Source: Protonemura montana (lineage: Eukaryota; Arthropoda; Insecta; Plecoptera; Nemouridae). Taken from it: a stretch of DNA of 64,000 nucleotides. The stretch lies in assembly GCA_947568835.1 (NCBI GenBank), contig OX387607.1:1116001-1180000 (forward strand), in the 5' to 3' direction. Numbering within the stretch: position 1 is the first letter of the stretch; each line of letters opens with the position of its first letter. The translations under genes were made by a program, and so were the position numbers. Under the pieces are notes generated by a model. It did not search any database and was not told where the DNA came from. It saw only the letters and a list, made by a program, of their open reading frames with translations. Below, piece by piece: positions 1-9,832 of the stretch.

Positions 1-1682
1 CCAATCCAACCCTGTATGTGTAGGTATATTTTCACAGACTCGCACCGTCTGCGAGAACACGACAAGGGCACTTCGTGAATCGAGCGCACGAACTAAAAAT
101 CGATTTCTACGTTTGCACGCTCAGAATGTGGGGGGACCACAAAGGGGGACGACGCCACTTGCTCTCCGCGGCCGAAGACTCTTCTCTACCAGTAGGTACC
201 TAGCTTTGCCCCGGGCTGTCAGTACACATTTCTACGTAGCCTGGTACGAACAGCTACAAACAAGATGCCTCACCACAATATTATACGTATAGGTGTAATA
301 AAATTTAGTTTCGTATACGCTACTTATTTTCAAATGTGTGTCAAATTCTGTTTGCTACGCGTTATGTCATCGCCATGCGTTATGTTAATTGAAAAAAATA
401 GCTCAATCAATGACTATTATTATTTCAAGCTTTGTTCTTTGGTAACAGCTTTTAGTCTAGCGTTAATTAATCGTGTTACGAATGTTTCAATCTGGTTCAG
501 AAGTTCGTTTACCTTGACGAAGATCTTAGTCCAACGTGTAGAAAAGTTGGAGTAGCGAGCTTTCAACTATAATCCAAATGTCGGTTGACTCTTCTTGGAC
601 TGCACTGACGCAACAGCATGCCAGCCCGCCAACACCGGGACCAGGGTTATTTTTAAAACAGTTCTGAACGACTTGTCACAGAAAACTTGCTAGCGAATTC
701 AAACACACAAACACACACGGCCAACACGAGTACTTCAATGGTTGCTAGGGTAAACAAAACTGGCCGCTCACCGCCTTGGCAACACTATAAACTGACGTCA
801 CAAACGGAACGAAAAATTCAAAAAATAAATCGCAAACGGTGAACGAAAAAAAAAACAACAGATACACACACACAAACACAAGTTAGCGCAAAAATCACAG
901 TTTTTCACTCTTTTCTTTTGATATGGACGAATGAAAACACAAAAAACAATACAACTAGGTTAATTAACAATCGATATCACACGTTTCGTTGGAATGAAAC
1001 GCATAGTTGTGCTAAAAACAAGCGTATTTCCACGTCGCCCGTGTTCTACGCCCGACCTCATCACGACGAAACGGCTCTCTGTGGCGGTGAGCCGAGAGTT
1101 GCTTGCTACGTAGCCCGACTACAAACTAGTCTTCACGGAGCTCGGACTCTCGAAGCTACCTGTGTAAGCCCCGTGCACGAGCGCACTGGCCGCCGCAACG
1201 GTCGGACCATCGTCGCCGTCGTGCTACTTAAAAGTGGACTAAGCACACGGCGTGTTCAATAAAAGAAGATGAAGTGGGATGACGTTTAGTGTGTTTGTTT
1301 TAAAAACACTCAAGCTAAATCTTATTTTCTTTAATTTTACAGCGATTAATACGTATAGAACCTCAAAAAAACGACCTACAGAACGTTTTTTCTCAAGCCA
1401 TAGCCGCCTGACGTTGAAAAAAAATTCAAATTCAGCAACTCGCCGCAGTTTTACATGCGAACTGCACGCGTTTGTGCGGCAACAATAGCGTGCACCGGTC
1501 TGGCGTGGGCAGGTGAAAGGCAACTGAACACTAGTGCAACAAGGACAGCGCTATACAGGCTTGTGCGTGCTAGAGCGAGACAAAGATACACAACTACCTG
1601 TTCTCGTGCGGTGGTGGGGGACGCTGAGGAATGCCCCGTGAAGAGGGGAAGGGAGGGAGAGTTTCGTTGACCGAGTACTCAC
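1..1682. other. Left flank / presumed ASPP intron, no gene seen
   Basis: This lies 3' of the last visible ASPP exon in gene orientation, so it is probably intron. It contains short CA-rich tracts near 700-720 and 860-880 and an A-rich stretch at 830-860. Open frames here are short and share no recognisable protein motif. A palindromic cAMP-response-like octamer is listed separately. I see no other supportable gene. Confidence 0.5.
793..800. promoter_or_regulatory. CRE-like palindrome TGACGTCA
   Basis: The octamer TGACGTCA is the consensus CREB/ATF site, and a TATAA string lies just before it at 786-790. This could mark an internal promoter in the ASPP gene or be chance; a single 8-mer is weak evidence. 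Confidence 0.2.
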
Positions 1683-3326
1683 CGCCGACAATAGAGGGCG
1701 CACGCTCCTCGAGATACCGAAGTTTGAACTTGATTTCCACTTGATGGATGCCCCAGTCTCGCAGGATCTCCAGTGGCTTCTCGTTGTCGCCGAGAGTACG
1801 TTCTGCAGAAACACAGTCGCACGTTTTTCATTATTATCAACACTATAACCGTCTCAAAAATATGTCTAAACGGGGAACCCCGATCTTCACCTGTCGCGGG
1901 TGTTGCTCTGAACCATTGAGCTACTTGGACACTGGCTTTTTGAGACGATTTTAATGTATTTGATGAGAATGACAGTTCTCCAAGGAGTAGAACCAAGAGG
2001 CTGTGAATACTCACAGTCACTCTGATTCTAGTGACGCTATATCACGTCACAACCTGTCAATCTCGAGTAACTCCAATTTGACTTTGGATTCGTTGATGTA
2101 TTTAGATGAAATCTTATTTAAATTGCAAACGCTTGCAATTCGCGGGGTATTTTATTATTAACAACACTATAACCGTCTCAAAAATTGATGCCCAAACGTG
2201 GACTCGAACCCCGATCTCCACCTGTCGCGGGTGTTGCTCTGAACCATTGAGCTACTTGGACCCCGATCTCCACCTGTCGCGGGTGTTGCTCTAACCCAGC
2301 GCATTGCAATTTAAATCAGATTTTATCTAAATATAGTCGCATGTTCATTAATTGGCCAATTCAATCGAGACAATTCAAGGTCTTCGCAAACTTTATGGGA
2401 ATGGTTTTTTAAAGCGAGGAAGGTCGGTCGTCAGATGTTTTAAAGATTAGTCACAGATCGCCGAGATGACCTCTTGGACCTCTTGATAATTTGATCATCA
2501 CGGCCTTCGTGATGAGTGTTTTCATCTTTTAGCGCCATGTTGGAATTTGGAAGACAGGTAGTTGCTATGGAAACAGCAGGTTCTGTTGAATGTCAACATC
2601 TCAGAATTCAAGTTCAAGAAGAAGAGGTGTTCCCAAAAACAAGGCATTACGAGAATAACTTTGAAACGACGCACATTTAAAATAGCACCAGTTTAAAAAT
2701 ATCCCCGGTCTATCACTCTGTGACGTTAAGCGCCACCTGCGACTTATTCATTAATCACTGTCCTCTAAATGATTACAATAGACAAGACTGAAATGATGAA
2801 GTACTTTGAAAAAAATACACAAATTCCAAGGGGAGGTTTTTTGGGGCGATGTTGGTTTTGAAATCGCTATTTCTGGCGTCACTTAAAGAGATTTTATTCC
2901 CGTAGTTTTCCTTCCGGTGATGGAAACACCATTCCTCGTTAGATCACCGAAGTTAAGCAACACTGCGCTGGGTCAGGTATTGGATGGGTGACCATCATAC
3001 ACATGACCAGTTCTGTTCGGGAGAGAGGTTGGAGGGATGAAAGTTAAGCAACACTGCGCTGCGTCAGGAATTGGATGGGTGACCACAGAAACCTGTTCTG
3101 CCATCCCAGCATTACCTGAAGTCTAGCCACACAGACCCTGCCTAAGTTAGCCACGCCTATCTATTGAAAGATCCTTACCACAGGCTCCCCAAGTCTCGAC
3201 GAGCGCACAGGGTTCCTCTCCAGGGTCCCGGCAACACTCGATGACGTCACGGCACGTGGTGTCTGGAGTCACGGGCACGTCTGTGACCAGCACGTCGCCC
3301 CGCTCGCCGTACACCCGCACGATCAG
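1683..3326 (-). CDS. ASPP-family protein (TP53BP2/PPP1R13B-like), two N-terminal exons, partial gene
   Basis: Two exons are visible on the minus strand: complement(3179..3326), 148 nt, and complement(1683..1802), 120 nt. Each has an AG acceptor and a GT donor (GTAAGG and GTGAGT). The first leaves one base that completes GAA in the second, so the phase agrees. The peptide begins LIVRVYGERGDVLVTDVPVTP, continues through TTCRDVIECCRDPGEEPCAL, and the second exon carries TLGDNEKPLEILRDWG then VEIKFKLRYLEER. This order matches the N-terminal ubiquitin-like/RA-like domain of ASPP1/ASPP2, whose known pattern is EVPVTPET-CRDVV-CKEPGE followed by RFFLRHE. ASPP proteins bind p53-family factors and PP1 through C-terminal ankyrin/SH3 domains, and the N-terminal domain is reported to bind Ras-like GTPases; those C-terminal parts lie beyond the left edge. 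The start-codon exon was not found; it should lie to the right. SINEs abut both acceptors. Confidence 0.86.
1828..2335 (-). mobile_element. tRNA-derived SINE-like element, two nested fragments
   Basis: This copy carries the family hallmarks: ACTATAACCGTCTCAAAAA, a tRNA-like head on the minus strand with an A-box-like GTAGCTCAATGG, a core with CTGTGAATACTCACAG, and the near-palindrome ATTGCAAACGCTTGCAAT near 2125. A second head follows at about 2150-2300, where part of the tRNA-like segment is duplicated. The element begins about 26 bp beyond the 3' splice site of the ASPP exon ending at 1802, so it lies inside the acceptor region of that intron. Confidence 0.75.
2336..2910. other. ASPP intron, no feature recognised
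   Basis: This is unique-looking AT-rich sequence between two SINE insertions inside the ASPP intron. No splice-compatible coding segment or tandem repeat was seen. Confidence 0.4.
2911..3100 (+). mobile_element. 5S-rRNA-derived SINE, two heads, tail missing
   Basis: The segment reads in 5S sense: GTTAGATCACCGAAGTTAAG, then a TTGGATGGGTGACC block, then the linker with GTTCGGGAGAGAGG and a second partial head. The tail seen in longer copies is missing. It lies in the intron just downstream (gene sense) of the ASPP exon at 3179-3326 and points opposite to the copy on the other side of that exon. Confidence 0.8.
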
Positions 3327-3344
3327 CTGGAACAGAAGACAGGG

Positions 3345-3660
3345 GTGTCACATTCAGTATCTGACCCAGCGCAGTGTTGCTTAACTTCGGTGATCTCACG
3401 AGAATCGGTGTTGCCAACACGCCAAACCGTTCGGTGGTCATCCATCCAATACCTGACCCAGCGCAGTGTTGCTTAACTTCGGTGATCTCACGAGAATCGG
3501 TGTTGCCAACACGCCAAACCGTTCGGTGGTCATCCATCCAATACCTGACCCAGCGCAGTGTTGCTTAACTTCGGTGATCTCACTAGGGCCGGTGTTTCCG
3601 AAACGCCAAACCGTTCGGTGGTCACCCATCCAATACCTGACCCAGTGCAGTGTTCTTTAA
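3345..3660 (-). mobile_element. 5S-derived SINE heads in tandem, 92-bp register
   Basis: There are three to four direct copies of a unit of about 92 bp containing, on the minus strand, a fuller 5S-like head: CACGCCAAACCGTTCGG, the ATCACCGAAGTTAAG box, and the TTGGATGGATGACC box. Unlike the 91-bp arrays elsewhere, these units repeat the whole head without the GGGAGAGAGG linker. The array begins about 18 bp from the 3' splice site of the ASPP exon. Confidence 0.8.
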
Positions 3661-3661
3661 C

Positions 3662-4540
3662 TTACAAGATACCAAATTTATTGTAGGTAATTCAAAACGA
3701 ATTTTTGGTGATTGTACGCCTGAATGCCCTGCTTGCTATTTGGGATGAATTGGGATGGAATTGGGATGACTTGACACGTTCGGCAAGACTCTTTTCGGCG
3801 ACCGCAAATAGCCGCAGCCGGGATAGGAACCCGCAGTGCCCCAGCTGCAACGCGTTGCCCGCCCAGCGAGGGTCAGAGTTCCCGAGGGAACGCTACTGAA
3901 TGCTCCAGACCGTTCCTCGGCAACGAGCACGTCTGACGTTCTAATGCGGATCACAATGGCTCCCTAGTCGACCGAACTTTTTATCTGTTTAAATTTGCTT
4001 TCTCACCTGATTATGTTCGGGGCTTGTTCACGCGTAATAATGCGTAGATTATGACCTCATTCGACCCGTCGAGCTCCCAAGCGATTCACGCATTTTGTGT
4101 ACGCGTATATAAATTAATTAAGATGGTTTACAGAAGATTGTAATGGGATTGTTCTTTGGATTTATGGGTAATTTTATTAACGTTGCCCATTGAAAGTAAC
4201 ACATTGCAAGATTCAAGTACAGCATCCAATTCAGGTTCAAAACCAACGAATTATTATCCATTAAAGAGGAAACACATAAATGAAGCAAAGTTCCACTTGA
4301 GAATTGAGACTAATGGCTGATAAAATTGTACAATATAAACTATTTGTTCAATTCATTTATCTAGCAGTTAATTATCACCGGCCATACGTGAAATCTGATT
4401 TAAATTGCAAACGCTTGCAATGCGCGGGGTATTTTATTATTAGGCACAATAATAATAAAATCACCGGCCATCTTTGCAAGAGGTTTAATTTTGAAACTAC
4501 TTGCTAAATTGCAGTTTGGCTAACTTAGGTGAGGGTTTAC
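3662..4540. other. Intergenic/intronic stretch with a small SINE relic
   Basis: This is mostly unique AT-rich DNA. A fragment at 4390-4445 retains the CAAACGCTTGCAATGCGCGG end of the tRNA-derived family. No gene is supported. Confidence 0.4.
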
Positions 4541-5470
4541 TAAAATGTTGAATTATAAGTTGGATCTCTAGCTCACAGAAACATCTGAATTTCACTGCAT
4601 GTGATTGGAAGTCGTCATGGCAACAGTTTCAACAAAATGTTCAACTATAAGTTGGATCTCTAGCTCACAGAAACATCTGAATTTCACTGCATGTGATTGG
4701 AAGTCGTCATGGCAATAGTTTCAACAAAATGTTCAACTATAAGTTGGATCTCTAACTCACAGAAACATCTGAATTTCACTGCATGTGATTGGAAGTCGTT
4801 ATGGCAACAGTTTCAACAAAATGTTCAACCATAAGTTGGATCTCTAACTCACAGAAACATCTGAATTTCACTGCATGTGATTGGAAGTCGTCATGGCAAT
4901 AGTTTCAACAAAATGTTCAACTATAAGTTGGATCTCTAGCTCACAGAAACATCTGAATTTCACTGCATGTGATTGGAAGTCGTCATGGCAACAGTTTCAA
5001 CAAAATGTTCAACTATAAGTTGGATCTCTAGCACACAGAAACATCTGAATTTCACTGCATGTGATTGGAAGTCGTCATGGCAACAGTTTCAACAAAATGT
5101 TCAACTATAAGTTGGATCTCTAGCTCACAGAAACATCTGAATTTCACTGCATGTGATTGGAAGTCGCCATGGCAACAGTTTCAACAAAATGTTCAGCTAT
5201 AAGTTGGATCTCTAGCTCACAGAAACATCTGAATTTCACTGCATTTGATTGGAAGTCGTCATGGCAACAGTTTCAACAAAATGTTCAACCATAAGTTGGA
5301 TCTCTAAATCACAGAAACATCTGAATTTCACTGCATGTGATTGGAAATCGTCATGGCAACAGTTTCAACAAAATGATCAACTTTAAGTTGGATCTCTAGC
5401 TCACAGAAACATCTGAATTTCACTGCATGTGATTGGAAGTCGTCATGGCAATATTTTCAACTAACACTTC
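4541..5470 (+). repeat. 92-bp tandem repeat, about 10 copies
   Basis: The anchor TTGGATCTCTAGCTCACAG recurs at 4561, 4653, 4745, 4837 and onward every 92 bp up to about 5389. Units differ only at a few single positions, for example GCTCAC versus ACTCAC and CAACAG versus CAATAG. Each contains TGCATGTGATTGG and CGTCATGGCAA. No long ORF runs through it. It is a short satellite-like array. Confidence 0.93.
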
Positions 5471-7689
5471 AACTATAGGAGGAGAGATTTTGGTAAAACC
5501 AGACCTTAAATCGATAAGCATTTTAAAAAAGTTTAAAAATCATACGGAATGTTTTTCTTTAATTTTAACCAAAGTTAAATTTTCTGATTGATTCGAATTT
5601 ATCGGATTTATTTGCCAGGAAGTCCTGGCAAGCTGGCAGTTTGACTCGCTTTGCCAGTCAAAACTAGCTTTTAAAACTACTTGCTAAGCTAAGGAAAGCG
5701 AAGACTCGGGGATCTAAATGTATCTCGCTCCCTGTCCCCTGTTTATGTGGCTGGGGGGGCAGTGGTTCGAGCCCCGTCGACGCGGTCCTTGGTGACAACT
5801 GGCTCCCGACCAAAGCCAACTCACATCAAGCGTTTAATGAAAAACAAACTTTCCCACATGGGCTGTGAATTTCACCGTCAACTGAACTAATCCCTTGCTG
5901 CTGGCACCAATAAACCACGACATTCAGTTCAGATGTTTCGCTGAAAGTTCGCCGCACAAGTTGTCGATGACAGGTGACGGTCTCACTTCTGTGCAAATAT
6001 TCTGATTGGGTTGGATTGCTTTTAAGGCAAATTATCGACCTGCCGTTAGATTCGCTGTCACTCAAATTCACTCAAAGTTTTATCAACAATTTAAACTTTC
6101 AGATGAATATACTTGCAATGTTCAAATCATTTTCTTATCGATTTTCTATGGTTTCCTTAAAACAAATTTAGGTCGCTCTACACCCAAAAAAACTCTCCAG
6201 CACTTTCCTTAGATATAGAAAAACTTACAACCGCTTTCAAACCGAACAATCAAGATTATTTTAACATAAGAATTTCCAAAAAGTCAAACAAAAAACCAGT
6301 TCAATGCGATTATGTCTTATGATAACAGACCGTTAAAAATGTAAACGACTCAGCTATTGAAAGTCAAGGTGTGCTCGTACCGTGAATGAGCTTTGGGACA
6401 TCTAACACCCCATTGCGAGCAAGGTGACAAGGCTTGTGTTTTAAGTCACCAGCATAGCAGGTAATTATTTCCCTTGTGAGTACTACGGTATAGGGATGGT
6501 CCATTACCCTGTCGCCGATTAAGATAGGCGATCAGGTCTAGGTCTATCTTAACTATCTTGACATGGCTGCATATCCCAGCCCACCTTGTGGCCGACCACC
6601 GGCATTGGCTGGTCTAGGCAACTATGAACTATCTTTGGGGAACAGAGCTCGTCTGGAATGCGCGACCAGGCTGCAATCGAGGACGCCGTCGAACGACAGG
6701 ATGCTTCCAGGATGTCACTCAGGTGGAAAGAAAGGGGAATCGAGACAAGACCACCTCATGTCAGGCCAGAACCCTACATGATTATGTTGGGTGCTCCATG
6801 GAAGGTTTTGAACGTTTCATGGCTCTGTGAAAAAGACTGATTTTTGCTATCACCGATTTTCACCCACATTATTTTTTCAAAAATATAAACACTGGTCTTG
6901 CGCATTGCACCTTCGTCTAATCTTCTTTAGGCTTCCACTATTTGAACTAATTTCCGCTTAGTTTTAATCCTTTCATTTTCACAGACATTTCTGATTCTCT
7001 CTGTCCATTTTCAGCCAATTCGCAGGCTTTCCTCGTCGTTATATACTATAAATATGTAATCTTCCACGCCTGGGTTACCTTTTAATTATCTTTATTCATG
7101 ATTTACCTCATTATCTTCTTCATCTGCTTTAATCACTCCTCATACATCTTTTTATAAGCAATTTGCTTGAAAAAGTTACACTAATAATAAACGTGTTGTC
7201 AACGGCAACCCCGTGCCTCCATCTTTGACTTCTGACACCGCTTGTGCTGCTCCAGCGGTGAATCCTGGCAACTGGAATCGGTGGAGATAAGCCGGAGACT
7301 CGAGCTGAATCAAGGAGGCTGTGGCCACGTGGCACGGCACGTAGATCGGGGGAAGCCACGCGTGAACTGGGTCTACGCACGTTCGGGTTAAACTCGCCGA
7401 GAAATTGAAGTCTTTTCGAGTCGGACGTGTGCCGTCAATTCCGAACAACCCGTGCACACGTTTGTGAGGAAATCATGAAGAATTTAGTTTGCCCAAAAAT
7501 CGGAACGTGCTCGATTATATATGTGTTTGGTGGTGTGGGGGTTGGGGCGTTTGAAGGAAATGGTGATGGTTAGGAGAGAGGTTAGGTTAGGGTTAATTTC
7601 ACGCCTGAAAGTTTCATTGGGTTGGGAAACTTTGTTGATCTACAGTTGGTGCTACTGGGAAGTCGACAGAAAACAAAGCATATATTCCG
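5471..7689. other. Repeat-poor stretch, no confirmed gene
   Basis: A tRNA-like B-box, GGTTCGAGCCCC, lies near 5767 in a GC-richer patch and may be a SINE relic. The block 6540-6840 is more GC-rich than its surroundings and stays open in overlapping frames, but no protein motif was recognised. The block 7190-7460 is open on the minus strand without recognisable similarity and could hold an untranslated exon of the ASPP gene; this cannot be shown. Confidence 0.35.
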
Positions 7690-8590
7690 ACTGAACGGTT
7701 TGCCGTGTTGGAAACACAGGTTCTCGTGAGATCCCCGAAGTTAAGCAACACTGCGCTGGGTCAGGTATTGGATGGGTGACCATCATACACATGACCAGTT
7801 CTGTTCGGGAGAGATGTTGGAGGGATGAAAGTTAAGTAACACTGCGCTGAGTCAGGTATTGGATGGGTGACCATCATACACATGACCAGTTCTGTTCGGG
7901 AGAGAGGTTGGAGGGATGAAAGTTAAGCAACACTGCGCTGAGTCAGGTATTGGATGGGTGACCATCATACACATGACCAGTTCTGTTCGGGAGAGAGGTT
8001 GGAGGGATGAAAGTTAAGCAACACTGCGCTGGGTCAGGTATAGAATGGGTGACCATCATACACATGACTAGTTCTGTTCGGGAGAGAGGTTGGAGGGATG
8101 AAAGTTAAGCAACACTGTGCTGGGTCAGGTATTGGATGGGTGACCATCATACACATGACCAGTTCTGTTCGGGAGAGAGGTTGGAGGGATGAAAGTTAAG
8201 CAACACTGCGCTGGGTCAGGTATTGGATGGGTGACCATTATACACATGAACAGTTCTGTTTGGGAGAGAGGTTGGAGGGATGAAAGTTAGTACAGCAACT
8301 TCACTCACCTTGCTTATCAACCTCTCGACAGCATGGATTTGTGGAGGAATCCTGTTGTTCGCGTTGTACCGTCCTTCGGAAGGGACGTTAAGCCGGTGGT
8401 CACCTTGGTCTTCGACAGGAGTAGGCTACGTGCCGGCACCGGGTTTCCCCTCCTCCCTTCTAGGCTACGTTCGGTTCATCATCATCCTCATCATCATCCA
8501 TTCATTCACCGACGCCATTAGACTAGTGCCGCATGGCCAGATGTCAAAACAGTGCTAAGTTAAACACCACAAATAATAATAATAATATAT
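7690..8590 (+). mobile_element. 5S-derived SINE array: full head, six 91-bp partial heads, tail
   Basis: It starts with the complete head (GAACGGTTTGCCGTGTTGG) and then repeats a 91-bp unit (TTAAG at 7741, 7832, 7923 and so on) made of the 3' half of the 5S-like head plus linker TTCTGTTCGGGAGAGAGG. It ends in the single-copy tail: CCTTCGGAAGGGACGTTAAG, CGTGCCGGCACCGGG, a TCATCATC tract and AAACACCACAAATAATAATA. The short ORF in the tail recurs in every copy because it is repeat DNA and is not a gene. Confidence 0.9.
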
Positions 8591-8995
8591 TTCGAGTTAA
8601 AGTGACGAAGCGCTGATGTACCTATGTCAGGAAATTGCTGACGCTGATGTACATGATATTTACTGACTGCCATATCGCTTTAATTACTTGAATCATTGCT
8701 CCGTCCAATGAAATTGCTGCGTGAATTGTTAATGTGTTTCACTGGTTGCCGCTTGAATGCGCTGCAATAAAAACATTTTAACATTGATTCTATAAATACT
8801 CAGCCAATATACTTTGTCAAGAATTAAATTAATTGAAATAATGCAGGAAACGCGCTGAAATGGGTCGCAGCTGACCATAGAATTTTAATGAAACTGATAA
8901 TTTTCATTGTAGCAATATCAGGAACGTCGGCGTTGGGACATTTTTTGAGATTATAATATCGAATAATATTGAATATAATTACAAACAACACATGC

Positions 8996-9205
8996 TATTA
9001 TTAACAACTCTATGACCGTCTCAAAAATCGATGCCCAAACGCGGACTCGAACCCCGATCTCCACCTATCGCGGGTGTTGCTCTGAACCATTGAGCTATTT
9101 GGACACTGGCTTTTTATATAAAATAATAATATAAAATAATGAATAATAATAAAATGCCTCGCGCATTGCAGGCGTTTGCAATTTAAATAAGATTTCATCC
9201 TAACT
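8996..9205 (-). mobile_element. tRNA-derived SINE-like element, short copy
   Basis: It runs from TTATTAACAACTCTATGACC through the minus-strand tRNA-like head to GCAGGCGTTTGCAATTTAAA. The central core with the CTCACAG palindrome is absent, so this is an internally deleted copy. No clear target-site duplication was seen. Confidence 0.75.
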
Positions 9206-9522
9206 TGTAAATGCATTTCAATTCTTTCGATAATCTCATGCATTGGACTCAGCAGTTCCATTTGTGTGAGAATCACAGGGTTTTTGTGGCCAGAGTTCGG
9301 TCAAAATATACAGGTAAAAACCCGGTGCCGTGCAAAATCATTTCAATTGCAAAGCAAATGTTATATGAAGTACTAATTACTTGCTACTGAACTCTAAGTA
9401 CGTGCAACCTGGGTCATGATTTGGCATGGCATGAAGCCTCCACAGACGCGATGCTATGCTGCATTTTACCCTAAGAAAGCAAGTATATTGTGAAGATTGG
9501 CATGATAACCACAGAAAGACCG

Positions 9523-9832
9523 AGGCCGGGCAGTTGCGAAGCCGGGCAGTTGTGAAGTCAGGTAGTTGTAATATCGGGCAGTTGTGAAAACGGGCAGTTG
9601 TAACGTCAGGCAGTTGTAACGTCGGGCAGTTGTAACGTCAGGCAGTTTTAACGTCAGGCAGTTGTAACGTCGGGCAATTGTAACGTCGGGAAGTTGTGAC
9701 GTCGGGCAGTTGTGACGTCGGTCAGTTGTGACGTCGGGCAGATGTGACGTCGGGCAGTTGTGACGTCGGGCAGTTGTGACGTCGGGCAGTTGTAACGTCG
9801 GGCATTTGTAAAGCCGGGCAGTTGTGAAGCCA
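9523..9832 (+). repeat. 16-bp minisatellite containing GACGTC
   Basis: About 19 units of GACGTCGGGCAGTTGT and variants occur. On the minus strand the array stays open as a TTARRYNCPTSQLPDV-type peptide. The periodicity explains the open frame, so it is not called a gene. Each full unit carries the palindrome GACGTC. Confidence 0.9.

Noticed and set aside
3247..3537. Minus-strand 96-codon frame across the ASPP exon
   Set aside because: It reads the exon in the wrong phase; the correct phase gives the ASPP domain and joins properly to the next exon.
7725..7790. Candidate 5S rRNA gene
   Set aside because: Only the internal part resembles 5S; the 3' end and closing stem are missing and the unit is joined to SINE linker and tail.
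8280..8558. Recurring frame beginning MKVSTATSLALLINLSTAWI at 8280, 25249, 32608 and 61248
   Set aside because: It lies entirely in the tail of the 5S-derived SINE and recurs with each copy, with different frame ends; it is repeat DNA.
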